DNA of 64,000 nt from Chitinophaga pinensis (GCA_945883545.1 CAMCXT010000012.1:1-64000), one strand, 5' to 3'. Shown: positions 26,228-34,820, counted from the stretch's first letter. Translations and numbers: made by a program. The notes: generated by a model from the letters alone, not told the origin.

Positions 26228-28183
26228 TTGAGGCATTTTCTCATCATTTTAACGCTGCTGGTTACTCAGTTGGTTCCGCTTCAAGGGCAGGAAAAGGAAG
26301 ATCCATGTCCGCTGTCTGACAATAAAAAGGCTCGGAAACTTTATGAAAAAGCGCTTGATGTTGCACGGAGCGACAAGAATGAAGCGCGCGCATTGTTAAA
26401 GGAAGCACTTGACTTGGATTCGGAATTCGGTCGCGCAAATTTTGTCATGGCTGATCTCTTGATCAAACAAAAGCGTGTAGCTGATGCTGAACCTTATTTA
26501 AGAACCGTTGCAAGGGTTTGTCCTGATTTGGATCCGATGGTATTCTATCGATTGGGAAGCATAGCGTTCGAAAACAAAAATTGGAAAGAAAGCCATACGT
26601 TTCTTAAGACTTTTGTTGAAAGCCGTTCTCGCAAGGAAGCTGAAAAAAGTGAAGCAAGAACAATGATGAAAGCTTGCGATTTTTACCTTCAAGGATATGC
26701 GAATCCAGTGCCTTTCAACCCAAATCCATTAACGGAAATCTCCACAAGTGCTGATGAATATTTGCCTGTAATTACGCCCGATAATGAAACTGCTTACTTT
26801 ACAAGAAGCACATTTCTGGAAGAAAAATTTACTGGCGGAATCAACACGGAAAGAAAAAGACAAGAGCGATTTTCATTTGCATCCATCGTGGGCAGCAATA
26901 GTTTCCAAATAGGAACGCCGATGCCCGCACCATTTAATATGAACAACAACGAAGGTGGTGCATCTCTTTCGGCTGATAACCGTTACATGTTTTTCACTAT
27001 TTGCAAGAATGATGGTGGAGATCAATTGAATTGCGACCTGTTTTACACAGTATTTTCTGGTGGAAAATGGTCGGAAATCAAAAATGCAGGACCGAACATC
27101 AATGGAAAAGACACTTGGGAATCCCAACCAAGTTTATCGAGCGATGGAAGAACCCTGTATTTCTCATCGAATCGGGCGGGAGGTTTGGGTGGAATCGACA
27201 TTTGGAAATGTGTAAAAGACGCCAAAGGAAACTGGGGAATTCCAGAGAATTTGGGGCCCCGAATCAATACTGATGGAAATGAGAAATCACCATTTTTTCA
27301 CTCCGATGGGCAAACACTCTACTTCTCATCTACCGGGCATTTAGGTTATGGTGGATACGATATTTATTTGTCGAAACTCAGCAAAGACACCGGCTGGATA
27401 GCTCCGAAAAACATTGGTTATCCGATCAATTCGGAGCGAGATGATTTGGGCTTCTTTGTGAGCACCGATGGGAAGTATGGCTATTTTGCTTCCGATAAGT
27501 TGAAGGGGAATGGAGGATGGGATGTTTATTCATTCGAACTCTACAAGGAAGCACGTCCTGAGCGTGTACTTTTCGTTTCTGGAGCCCTCCGAGATGAGAA
27601 CAATCAAGTGATTTCTGATGCCAAAGTGGAAATCAAAAACACCAAAACCCGTAAAGTAACTACTGTTGAAGTGGATTCATTAACAGGGAAATATGTTGCC
27701 GTTGTTGCATTTGATGAAGACCATATTTTAACAGTAAAGCAGCCAGGCAAGGCATTTACCTCTCAATACTTTTCAGCCGCCGATTCAACCATTGGAAAAC
27801 CCATGAAAATGGATCTTAAAGTGGAAGACATCAAAGTTGGAAAGCCCTACAAACTCAACAATATCTACTTTAAAACCAGTTCATCGTTGTTGAACGAAGA
27901 AACCATTTTCATCATTGAAGAACTGACCAAATTCTTGCAGGAAAACAAAACGGTTAGCATCGCTATTCATGGCCATACCGACAATGCAGGAAACGCCGCC
28001 GATAACCTGAAACTATCAACCGATCGGGCGAAAATGGTTTACGATCTTCTGGTACTTAACGGAATTGATGCTCAAAAGCTCAGCTATAAAGGATTTGGAG
28101 CAACAAAACCAATTGCCAGTAACATCACCGAAAAAGGGAAAGCTTTAAATAGGCGCACCGAATTTATGGTGACCGGAAAATAA
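26228..28183 (+). CDS. TPR-PD40-OmpA outer-membrane protein
   Basis: This 651-residue protein has a signal peptide (HFLIILTLLVTQLVPLQGQ), TPR-like helices (about residues 30-160) and WD40-like PD40 propeller repeats (LSSDGRTLYFSSNRAGGLGGIDIWK, FHSDGQTLYFSSTGHLGYGGYDIY). A carboxypeptidase-regulatory-like beta domain (about 445-530) precedes a C-terminal OmpA domain with the peptidoglycan-binding pattern (AIHGHTDNAGNAADNLKLSTDRA; NRRTEF). This architecture is common in Bacteroidota, including PorE-like proteins of the type IX system, but that identity is not shown here. The start is TTG: no ATG lies upstream in frame, and the next is about 75 codons in, which would remove the signal peptide. 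Confidence 0.87.
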   Translation: MRHFLIILTLLVTQLVPLQGQEKEDPCPLSDNKKARKLYEKALDVARSDKNEARALLKEALDLDSEFGRANFVMADLLIKQKRVADAEPYLRTVARVCPDLDPMVFYRLGSIAFENKNWKESHTFLKTFVESRSRKEAEKSEARTMMKACDFYLQGYANPVPFNPNPLTEISTSADEYLPVITPDNETAYFTRSTFLEEKFTGGINTERKRQERFSFASIVGSNSFQIGTPMPAPFNMNNNEGGASLSADNRYMFFTICKNDGGDQLNCDLFYTVFSGGKWSEIKNAGPNINGKDTWESQPSLSSDGRTLYFSSNRAGGLGGIDIWKCVKDAKGNWGIPENLGPRINTDGNEKSPFFHSDGQTLYFSSTGHLGYGGYDIYLSKLSKDTGWIAPKNIGYPINSERDDLGFFVSTDGKYGYFASDKLKGNGGWDVYSFELYKEARPERVLFVSGALRDENNQVISDAKVEIKNTKTRKVTTVEVDSLTGKYVAVVAFDEDHILTVKQPGKAFTSQYFSAADSTIGKPMKMDLKVEDIKVGKPYKLNNIYFKTSSSLLNEETIFIIEELTKFLQENKTVSIAIHGHTDNAGNAADNLKLSTDRAKMVYDLLVLNGIDAQKLSYKGFGATKPIASNITEKGKALNRRTEFMVTGK

Positions 28184-28185
28184 CC

Positions 28186-29100
28186 TTAAGCTGATTTTAC
28201 ATCCCAAAGCATCACACTTTGATCGTCGCTCACAGATGCCAATAAATCGGTTGAAGGGCACCAATAAATCGCATTCACTGAGTTTTTGTGGCCTTCGTTT
28301 TTTGTTGCATCAAATCTGTGAAGGACTTCGAAGCTTCCAGCACTCCAAATTTTAATCGTCTTGTCTCTGCTCGCAGTGGCCATCAGAGTTCCTGAAGCGT
28401 TGAATGCAATGCTATAAATGGCGTAATTGTGTGCTGGGATATTGTGTATCAATTCATAATCGGTTGCTGATCTCACTTGAAGATGTGCATCCTTTGTTCC
28501 GCTGATGAGATAGAGGCTGTCTGGTGAAAAAGCTACAGCATTTACAGCATCTTCATGCCCGTCGATGGTTTTAATTATTTCGAAATTTTCGGTGTTTAGA
28601 ATCCTGATTTTTTGATCGCTACATGCAAGTGCAAGTTTGCTTTCATCGGGCGAAAGTGCCATTTTACGGACTTTCAGGCTAGAGATTTTCAGTTCATGTT
28701 TACAATGAAAGTTCTCAGTGCTCCAAACTGTGAGGTTGCCATCAGCGCCACTGGCTAAAAACTCGTTTTTCGAAGGTATTTCTAGCAAATCGAAAACGCC
28801 AATGGTGTGAGCCAATAAATATTTCACTTCGGCTTTTTGAGCAAGATCAACTACATGAATGCCACCTTGGTTGTTGCCAATGAGCAGAATTGGTTCGTTT
28901 TGAAGTGCCAATAAACTGTAAACCACACCTGCCGAATGGGCAATTACGCGGGGCGGTTTGATGCCATGAAGATCCCATTCAACAATGTTTTTATCGCTAC
29001 CTGCTGTAATGATTGTATCGCGCAAAGTTCCTTTGGAAACGGTATACACAGCTGCTTGATGACCTGTTAACGCATGCACTCGGTGGGCAGAAATCTTCAT
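28186..29100 (-). CDS. WD40 repeat protein
   Basis: This 304-residue protein starts at MKISAHRVHALTGHQAAVY and consists almost wholly of seven WD40 repeats. Examples are DTIITAGSDKNIVEWDL, DAVNAVAFSPDSLYLISGTKDAHLQV and NSVNAIYWCPSTDLLASVSDDQSVMLWDV. That is one beta-propeller, likely a protein-binding scaffold; the partner is unknown. No signal peptide is present. The ORF-track extension to 29205 runs into a GC-rich non-coding block and is rejected. A canonical promoter (TTTG, 18 bases, TACCTTTG) ends 4 bases before the ATG. Confidence 0.88.
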   Translation of the reverse strand: MKISAHRVHALTGHQAAVYTVSKGTLRDTIITAGSDKNIVEWDLHGIKPPRVIAHSAGVVYSLLALQNEPILLIGNNQGGIHVVDLAQKAEVKYLLAHTIGVFDLLEIPSKNEFLASGADGNLTVWSTENFHCKHELKISSLKVRKMALSPDESKLALACSDQKIRILNTENFEIIKTIDGHEDAVNAVAFSPDSLYLISGTKDAHLQVRSATDYELIHNIPAHNYAIYSIAFNASGTLMATASRDKTIKIWSAGSFEVLHRFDATKNEGHKNSVNAIYWCPSTDLLASVSDDQSVMLWDVKSA

Positions 29101-29104
29101 CCAC

Positions 29105-29134
29105 CAAAGGTAAGCTGCTGACCCGTAACTCAAA
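29105..29134 (-). promoter_or_regulatory. promoter of the WD40 gene
   Basis: On the minus strand: -33 TTTG (29131-29134), 18-base spacer, -7 TACCTTTG (29105-29112), then GTGG and the ATG. Both boxes match the Bacteroidota consensus, making this the best-supported promoter in the window. Confidence 0.65.
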
Positions 29135-29144
29135 CATCCCATTT

Positions 29145-29226
29145 GATCGGAATGCCGCGGCAGGGGGCGAGGCAAACAGCGCACGGAGGGCCTGTAGCCG
29201 AGCACCCGACCCTTGTGGTGCCGCCC
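29145..29226. other. GC-rich non-coding block (possible dispersed repeat or structured RNA)
   Basis: About 82 bases between the WD40 gene and htpG are strikingly GC-rich in an AT-rich neighbourhood and carry no supported ORF. Self-complementary parts include TGCCGC (plus strand near 29153) with GCGGCA near the other end, GCACC/GGTGC and GGCCTGTAGCC. My recollection, unverified, is that similar blocks recur in other Bacteroidota genomes. It may be a dispersed repeat or a structured RNA. Confidence 0.4.
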
Positions 29227-29281
29227 AAATTTTAGAACGACAGATGTTAGGTCATTTTGTCAGCCAAATTCTTGCGGCATA

Positions 29282-29295
29282 GGCTTTGAAAAGCC
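29282..29295 (+). promoter_or_regulatory. small hairpin in the htpG upstream region
   Basis: GGCTT-TGAA-AAGCC lies 22 bases upstream of the htpG ATG. TAGGCTTTG (29280-29288) overlaps it and resembles a -7 box with one extra spacer base, preceded by TTTTG at 20 bases. Either a promoter or a leader hairpin. Confidence 0.25.
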
Positions 29296-29317
29296 CGGTC
29301 GACTAACATTTTAACCT

Positions 29318-31129
29318 ATGCAAACCGGAAAAATAAACGTAAACACCGAGAACATTTTCCCCATCATCAAGAAGTTTTTGTATTCTGACCACGAGATTTT
29401 CCTCCGTGAGTTGGTTTCGAATGCAGTTGATGCTACGCAAAAGTTGAAAACGCTTGCCGCAACGAGCGAATTTAAAGGAGAACTTGGAGAATTGCGTGTT
29501 GATGTTAAAATTGACAAAGAGAATAAACAGTTGATTATTAGCGATCGTGGAATTGGGATGACCGCTGAAGAAATCGATAAATATATCAACCAGATTGCCT
29601 TCTCAGGGGCTGAGGAATTTGTAGAAAAATACAAAGACAAGCCAGAAGCGCAGGCAATTATTGGGCATTTCGGTTTGGGGTTTTATTCTTCATTTATGGT
29701 TGCTGAACGGGTGGAAATCCGCAGTAAATCGCATCAAGATGGCGCTCAAGCTGCCCGTTGGGAATGTGATGGAAGTCCGCAGTTTACCCTCGAAGACGTT
29801 GAAAAAGAAGACCGTGGAACCGATATCATTTTGCATATCCATGAAGATTCGATCGAGTTTTTAGAAACTGCACGCATCGAAAATCTATTGAACAAGTACT
29901 GTAAGTTTCTTCCGGTTGCGATTTGGTTTGAAGAAAAGCAGATCAACAATACGCAGCCCGCATGGACGAAGAAGCCTGCCGAACTGACGGATGAGGATTA
30001 TGCGAGTTTTTACGAAGAATTGTACCCGTTTGCAGAAAAGCCGTTGTTTCATATTCATTTGAACGTGGATTTCCCGTTTAATTTGACGGGTATTCTTTAT
30101 TTCCCTAAGCAACCGAAGAATTTCGAGGTTCAGAAAAACAAGATTCAGCTTTATAGCAATCAAGTTTTTGTAACCGATTCGGTGGAAGGAATTGTGCCTG
30201 ATTTCCTTACCCTTTTGCATGGTGTGATTGATTCGCCAGATATTCCATTGAATGTTTCACGTTCGTATTTGCAGAGCGATGGAAATGTGAAGAAAATCAG
30301 CAGTCACATCACCAAGAAAGTAGCCGATAAGCTGGAGGAAATTTTCAAAAATAGCCGGGAAGATTTCGAATCGAAGTGGGATGATATCCGCATGTTCATC
30401 CAGTATGGAATGCTGAGCGATGAGAAATTCAACGATAAAGCTCCGAAATTCAATTTGTTTAAAAGTGCTTCGGGCAAGTTTTTCACTGCCGAAGAACTTC
30501 AAGCAGCATTAAAGCCGCTTCAAACCGACAAGAATGAGCAGCTAATTGTTCTGTATACATCGAATGAAAAGGAGCAACACAGTTTCATCGAGTCGGCAAA
30601 AGGTCGCGGCTATGAAGTGATTGTGATGGATTCACCACTTGATGCTCACTTGTTGAATATGCTCGAAGGCAAATTGGAGAAAACCAGATTTGTTCGTGTG
30701 GATTCGGATACGATCGATAAGTTGATTCAGAAGGATGAACCAATGATCTCGAAATTGAGTGAGACTGAACAAGAAACACTAAAGCAGCTTGTGGTTGATC
30801 GTGTTGAGAAGAATTTTTCGGTTCAATTGGAAGCCATGAGCGAATCGGATATGCCACTGTTGATTACCCGTCCGGAATTTATGCGTAGAATGAAAGATAT
30901 GTCGGCGCTTGGCGGTGGAAATCCATTCATGCGTGATATGCCAGAGCAATACAATTTGGTGGTAAATACAAATCATCCATTGGCGAATAAAATACTCACT
31001 GAGTCGGCGCCTGAGAAACAAGAGAACCTGATTCGTCAGGCTACAGACTTAGCGATGTTGGCTCAAAACATGCTGAAAGGCGAGGAGTTGACCAAATTCA
31101 TCAAGCGCAGTGTTGAATTGATCGACTAA
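29318..31129 (+). CDS. htpG: molecular chaperone HtpG (Hsp90)
   Basis: HtpG is the bacterial Hsp90, an ATP-driven dimeric chaperone in the cytoplasm. It has 603 residues. The GHKL ATPase domain comes first (FLRELVSNAVDATQKL, SDRGIGMTAEEIDKYINQIAFSGAEEF, IGHFGLGFYSSFMVAERVEI, DRGTDIILHI). The middle domain follows (GILYFPKQ, LYSNQVFVTD, PLNVSRSYLQSD) and then the C-terminal dimerisation region. Bacteroidota members are a little shorter than E. coli HtpG, as here. It is transcribed divergently from the WD40 gene, with a GC-rich block between, and ends at a strong terminator. Confidence 0.97.
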   Translation: MQTGKINVNTENIFPIIKKFLYSDHEIFLRELVSNAVDATQKLKTLAATSEFKGELGELRVDVKIDKENKQLIISDRGIGMTAEEIDKYINQIAFSGAEEFVEKYKDKPEAQAIIGHFGLGFYSSFMVAERVEIRSKSHQDGAQAARWECDGSPQFTLEDVEKEDRGTDIILHIHEDSIEFLETARIENLLNKYCKFLPVAIWFEEKQINNTQPAWTKKPAELTDEDYASFYEELYPFAEKPLFHIHLNVDFPFNLTGILYFPKQPKNFEVQKNKIQLYSNQVFVTDSVEGIVPDFLTLLHGVIDSPDIPLNVSRSYLQSDGNVKKISSHITKKVADKLEEIFKNSREDFESKWDDIRMFIQYGMLSDEKFNDKAPKFNLFKSASGKFFTAEELQAALKPLQTDKNEQLIVLYTSNEKEQHSFIESAKGRGYEVIVMDSPLDAHLLNMLEGKLEKTRFVRVDSDTIDKLIQKDEPMISKLSETEQETLKQLVVDRVEKNFSVQLEAMSESDMPLLITRPEFMRRMKDMSALGGGNPFMRDMPEQYNLVVNTNHPLANKILTESAPEKQENLIRQATDLAMLAQNMLKGEELTKFIKRSVELID

Positions 31130-31149
31130 TTTTCAAAGCGATTTATCTG

Positions 31150-31208
31150 AATCCCTGTTAAACGAGTTACCGAAATGGGTGCTTGTTTAACAGGGATTTT
31201 GTATTTTT
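31150..31208 (+). terminator. rho-independent terminator of htpG
   Basis: A perfect 14-base inverted repeat AATCCCTGTTAAAC / GTTTAACAGGGATT with a 21-base loop is followed by TTTGTATTTTT. It contains the TTG used as the ORF-track start of the next gene, which argues for that gene's downstream ATG. Confidence 0.82.
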
Positions 31209-31218
31209 CGACCTGAAC

Positions 31219-32115
31219 ATGAGCGATATGAAAAACAGTTTCTTTTTGTCAGTACTTCTTTTTGCAAGTATTTCAGCTACAACGGCCCAAACATTACCTG
31301 ATCCACCGGAGCAAATTTGGCCTACCAAGAATTGGAATTTTCAATCGGTTCGGTTCAATGCTTATTATAATATTTATAGTCCGAAGTTAGTTGACGCAGA
31401 CGCCTTCAAGCTATTAGCTGCGAATGTCGATTCTTTGTCTATCCCTTCAGATCTTGCTAATTTTAACCGTAGGGAAGATTCACAGCAGGGCAGTTTGGGA
31501 AATTTGGTTGTGATTGGATCGGTGGCTTTTTCTCCAAAGAGCAAAAACGATAATACTATCAATCGTCGGAAGTCAGTTCAGTTCGGATTAGGTTATCAGG
31601 ATTTATCGACCTTTGAAACGGCTTACTCGATCAATGAAAAGGTTATGGGAACAGACAGTTCTATTTCACGTGATTATTTCGTGAGTGGTCGCCAGAAAGC
31701 GCTGTTTCTGCAAGGTGCTTACATATGGAACACAGATCCTGATAAAGCGGTGAATATTTATGCGGGAGTAGGATTAGACCTAGGGTATTCGCTCAGTTCT
31801 GTGCTCGTGGAAAACACGAACAAGAGTTACATTTATACAAGCAACGACAGCACCAGCAATACGTTTTTACCGAACGAGAAAACGCTCGATGGAGTAAGCT
31901 ATTTCAATGTTGCCTTTGTGGTACCTTTCGGTTTTCACGCAAGAATTTACAAGAATTGGGGAACGACAGCAGAATTCAGATACGCTCTAAATAGAACGAC
32001 TGCACCTGGCGCTTCATCGTTGGTTCGCTCGCATTTTCAGGCTGGTTTGGGTGTGAGATACACCTTTGGAAAGTTTGCCGATAGAAAGCCAGAACAGGAA
32101 TTGGATGATCTATAA
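31219..32115 (+). CDS. exported protein of unknown function, probable outer-membrane beta-barrel
   Basis: I do not recognise the family. From the ATG at 31219 the protein has 298 residues (or 295 from the second ATG). It has a signal peptide (KNSFFLSVLLFASISATTAQ) and alternating aromatic/polar strands such as KSVQFGLGYQDLSTF, VNIYAGVGLDLGYSL and FQAGLGVRYTFGKF. These resemble transmembrane beta-strands of a small outer-membrane barrel. TATTTTTCG lies 8 bases before the ATG and may be its -7 box. The gene is flanked by the htpG terminator and the convergent cox cluster; function cannot be inferred. Confidence 0.7.
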   Translation: MSDMKNSFFLSVLLFASISATTAQTLPDPPEQIWPTKNWNFQSVRFNAYYNIYSPKLVDADAFKLLAANVDSLSIPSDLANFNRREDSQQGSLGNLVVIGSVAFSPKSKNDNTINRRKSVQFGLGYQDLSTFETAYSINEKVMGTDSSISRDYFVSGRQKALFLQGAYIWNTDPDKAVNIYAGVGLDLGYSLSSVLVENTNKSYIYTSNDSTSNTFLPNEKTLDGVSYFNVAFVVPFGFHARIYKNWGTTAEFRYALNRTTAPGASSLVRSHFQAGLGVRYTFGKFADRKPEQELDDL

Positions 32116-32122
32116 GATCGAA

Positions 32123-32377
32123 TTAGGCAGTGGTTTTATTCGTGCCACCTTTACGGTTTTTGTAGATCATGTAACCAAATCCTCCTAACACGAGGTATGG
32201 GATAGACATAAGATACAGAATGCCGTCGTTAAGACCACGCCCAACAACTTTGCCTTGACCATCAATATTCGACTCCACTTGGGTGCGGCACATAGCGCAC
32301 TGTGCAGATGCTGAAAAAGAAATCAGCTGACTAAGAATCAACATTGTCAAAAGCGCGAAATTTCTGATTGATTTCAT
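32123..32377 (-). CDS. small exported membrane protein with CxxC, end of cox cluster
   Basis: This 84-residue protein has a signal peptide (LLTMLILSQLISFSASAQ), then immediately QCAMCRTQVESN, and one C-terminal membrane helix (ILYLMSIPYLVLGGFGYMIY). The mature protein starts near a CAMC pair, which could bind copper or heme or form a disulfide on the periplasmic side. It is the last gene of the cox assembly cluster, 11 bases after the DUF420 gene, so a role in oxidase maturation is a reasonable inference. I know no named family for it. Confidence 0.75.
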   Translation of the reverse strand: MKSIRNFALLTMLILSQLISFSASAQCAMCRTQVESNIDGQGKVVGRGLNDGILYLMSIPYLVLGGFGYMIYKNRKGGTNKTTA

Positions 32378-32388
32378 GGTCGAAGGAT

Positions 32389-32931
32389 TTATTGAGGATA
32401 ATAAGGTGCAATCATCAGGTAAACAATTACTCCTGTTGAAGTAACGTAAAGCCAGAGTGGGAAGGTAATTTTGGCAATTTTTCGGTGACGATCAAATTGA
32501 GCAGTAAGTGCTCTCACGTAACTAATAAGTACCAAAGGAACAATTGCTGCAGAAAGCAGAATGTGTGTTATCAAAATGAAGTAGTAGAAGCCCTTCACAG
32601 CGCCAGTTCCGCCAAATGGAGTTGGCTCAGTGGCTGCATGGAAAAGAATATACGATACTAAGAAAACCACCGAAAGCACAATTGCAGAGGTCATCAAAGC
32701 GCGATGCAGTGGTATTTTGTTGTTTTTAATGGCAACAACAGCCGCAATCAATATAAAAAAAGTTGTTCCATTAACGATTGCATTCACCATCGGTAAAATG
32801 TGGTAATCGAAATTTCCGAGCAGACTGAACTTAGGAGCAAATGCCAATAGTGTTACCACCAAAGGAATTGCTATTGTGGCAAGAACAATTAGAGGAACGA
32901 ATTTTTTGTCTCTACCAGTGTTGGTGCTCAT
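32389..32931 (-). CDS. DUF420 membrane protein (oxidase assembly, CtaM-like)
   Basis: This 180-residue protein has about five membrane segments and the DUF420 pattern: HILPMVNAIVNGTTFFILI, HRALMTSAIVLSVVFLVSYILFH, HILLSAAIVPLVLISYVRA and HRKIAKITFPLWLYVTSTGVIVYLM, with conserved histidines in the helices. The related Staphylococcus/Bacillus protein CtaM is needed for heme A-type oxidase activity. The ATG overlaps the sco stop as ATGA, so the two are translationally coupled. Confidence 0.87.
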   Translation of the reverse strand: MSTNTGRDKKFVPLIVLATIAIPLVVTLLAFAPKFSLLGNFDYHILPMVNAIVNGTTFFILIAAVVAIKNNKIPLHRALMTSAIVLSVVFLVSYILFHAATEPTPFGGTGAVKGFYYFILITHILLSAAIVPLVLISYVRALTAQFDRHRKIAKITFPLWLYVTSTGVIVYLMIAPYYPQ

Positions 32932-33602
32932 CGGATTGGGTTCACGTTCTTTTTCAAAGCCAAGTTGTACTCAGCAACAAGTACTTTGATTTCGTCGATT
33001 AACCTTTTCATGTCGGTAGCACTTGTTCCTTCGTAGATTCCACGAATATGTCTTTCTCTATCGATGAGAAAAACGAGATCGCTATGTAGGAATCCACCAG
33101 GAGCTGCGCTATCGGCCGCCGCATTTGCCATATAACCATCGTAAGCCAGTTTGTAGATGGCATCGCGGTTTCCTGAAAGAAATTTCCAGCGGCTGGAATC
33201 TGCTCCAACTCTTCCTTCAAATTCCTTCAGTACGGCAGGTGTGTCGTTATCAGGATCAACAGTAAAAGAAACAAGCTTGAAGTCGTTTAGTTTAACAAAA
33301 TCATCTTGATCGTGAACTTTTTTCATCAGCGTCTGCATTTCGGGGCAGATGGTAGGGCATGATGTAAAAAAGAAATTGGCAACATAGATCTTATTGCTAA
33401 GGTCTTTGTCGCCAAATGGTTTATTGTCTTGATCAGTAAAAGTAAACGGAGGAATGCTGTGATAAACAGTGTCTCCGTTTGTGCTTAGTTCTTTTGGTCC
33501 GAAATAACCGAGTGGTTTGATGTTATGTTTTCCTGTTGACAGCACCAAATAAGCAATAGATGGCAGCAGCAGAATCAAGAAAAGTATAACGAATTTACGC
33601 AC
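32928..33602 (-). CDS. SCO1/SenC copper chaperone for cytochrome c oxidase
   Basis: This 224-residue, membrane-anchored thioredoxin-fold protein delivers copper to the CuA site of the oxidase. An N-terminal helix (KFVILFLILLLPSIAYLVL) precedes the copper site FFFTSCPTICPEMQTL (CxxxC) and the downstream histidine in GGFLHSDLVFLID. The start is GTG, 3 bases after the cox4 stop; no ATG is available nearby in frame. Confidence 0.93.
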   Translation of the reverse strand: MRKFVILFLILLLPSIAYLVLSTGKHNIKPLGYFGPKELSTNGDTVYHSIPPFTFTDQDNKPFGDKDLSNKIYVANFFFTSCPTICPEMQTLMKKVHDQDDFVKLNDFKLVSFTVDPDNDTPAVLKEFEGRVGADSSRWKFLSGNRDAIYKLAYDGYMANAAADSAAPGGFLHSDLVFLIDRERHIRGIYEGTSATDMKRLIDEIKVLVAEYNLALKKNVNPIR

Positions 33603-33605
33603 GGC

Positions 33606-33986
33606 TTATTTCATAAATTCTTGAACGTACTGAAGGAGTTCTTCGCCTTCGAAAAGCGCAATGAAAATTAGATAAATCACTAGAACCATCGGTAGAAGCA
33701 CGGTTGTTCTAAGATTTTTTTGTTCATCTCCAAGGTGCATAAAAACAAGAACAATGTATCCTGCTTTTACCAAGGTAAGAATGATGTAGAACCATTTAAT
33801 TAGTGTCCAAGTTCCTGGCCCAACATGGGTTTTAGAAAAGTAAATACCAATTAGAATTTCTACAACTGTAATTACAGAAAGAAGTAACGTAACCAATAGA
33901 ATTTTCTTTCTAACGGCTTTTGATTCTTCAGGCGTACGCGTGTGCGGATGACTGTATTGGAGCGATTGATCTTGAACTTCGTGCAT
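33606..33986 (-). CDS. cytochrome c oxidase subunit IV (CyoD-like)
   Basis: This 126-residue protein has three membrane helices (ILLVTLLLSVITVVEILIGIYF; WFYIILTLVKAGYIVLVFMHLGDE; VLLPMVLVIYLIFIALFEGEELL). The H-x-G-D/E after helix two is typical of prokaryotic COX4 subunits. It stabilises the oxidase. Its histidine-rich N terminus (HEVQDQSLQYSHPHTR) faces the cytoplasm. It lies between cox3 and sco in one operon. Confidence 0.88.
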   Translation of the reverse strand: MHEVQDQSLQYSHPHTRTPEESKAVRKKILLVTLLLSVITVVEILIGIYFSKTHVGPGTWTLIKWFYIILTLVKAGYIVLVFMHLGDEQKNLRTTVLLPMVLVIYLIFIALFEGEELLQYVQEFMK

Positions 33987-34005
33987 AATTGTTCAGATGA
34001 TAGGA

Positions 34006-34725
34006 TCAGAGAAGGTAGAAGAATGTAAATACGAATACCCATACAAGGTCTACAAAGTGCCAGTAGAGACCAGCCTTCTCAACCATTTCGTAGTGCCCTC
34101 GTTTTTCATAGATGCCTTGAGAAGCTTGATAAAGTACAATTGCATTGATCACAACACCAGAAAATACGTGGAATCCGTGGAAACCAGTGATGAAAAAGAA
34201 AAAGTTCGCAAACAAGGTGTGGCCATATTCATTGTTTTGAAGATTGGCACCTTGCACGAGTACTTCTTTCACTTGACCATCAACGAGTATCGATTTCATA
34301 ACTCCATCTCCACCAACTATGAAAGTGTACCATTCCCAAGCTTGAGAGCCTAAGAAAACGATACCTCCAACAACGGTAAGACCGAGCCAGAAAAGAACTC
34401 CTTTTTTGTTATTGGTGTGTCCTGCATCAACAGCGAGTACCATTGTAACGCTAGAAATGATTAGGATGAAGGTCATCAAACCTACATACAAAAGCGGCAA
34501 ATGCGCATGTGTAAATGGAAAGTGATGGAACACTTTTTCAACCAATGGCCAGCTATCAGCATGCACGTGACGCGCATAACCAAGTGCAACCAATAAAGTT
34601 GAGAATGTAAAGGCATCAGAAAGCAAGAAAAACCACATCATCAGTTTTCCGTAGCTCGCTCCGAACGGGGATGTACCACCGCCCCAAATTTTGTTAGCAG
34701 GGATGTCTAAAGTAGCCTGGGCCAT
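34006..34725 (-). CDS. cytochrome c oxidase subunit III (first copy)
   Basis: This 239-residue protein has about seven predicted helices and the heme-copper oxidase subunit III pattern: KLMMWFFLLSDAFTFSTLL near the N terminus, FFFITGFHGFHVFSGVVINAIVL and AGLYWHFVDLVWVFVFTFFYLL at the C terminus. The ORF-track start is a TTG; the ATG at 34723-34725 (MAQATLDIP) is preferred. Adjacent is a second, shorter subunit III gene, a pairing typical of Bacteroidota oxidases. A 95-base gap separates them. Confidence 0.92.
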   Translation of the reverse strand: MAQATLDIPANKIWGGGTSPFGASYGKLMMWFFLLSDAFTFSTLLVALGYARHVHADSWPLVEKVFHHFPFTHAHLPLLYVGLMTFILIISSVTMVLAVDAGHTNNKKGVLFWLGLTVVGGIVFLGSQAWEWYTFIVGGDGVMKSILVDGQVKEVLVQGANLQNNEYGHTLFANFFFFITGFHGFHVFSGVVINAIVLYQASQGIYEKRGHYEMVEKAGLYWHFVDLVWVFVFTFFYLL

Positions 34726-34820
34726 GTTCAATATTAATTTTCGGGTGCAAGTTTAACCTAAAATTTTCAATTCAAAAAACTTGTTCTATCAGTCGTATGA
34801 AAGTTTGTAATGCGTATAAA

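Noticed and set aside
25862-26236. 124-aa minus-strand ORF rich in Ser/Phe/Ala
   Set aside because: It is the antisense of the low-complexity KAE-rich tail of the AsmA-like gene; its composition follows from that repeat.
29101-29205. N-terminal extension of the WD40 ORF (MLGYRPSV...)
   Set aside because: It contains the consensus promoter and runs into the GC-rich block; the WD40 fold starts at MKISAHRVHALTG.
29013-29282. 89-aa plus-strand ORF across the GC-rich block
   Set aside because: Composition changes abruptly in the middle; the first part is antisense to the WD40 gene and the second part is the GC-rich non-coding block.
32108-32122. GATCT-ATA-AGATC as a terminator between the unknown exported protein and the cox cluster
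   Set aside because: Only five base pairs, AT-rich, and no T run on either side.
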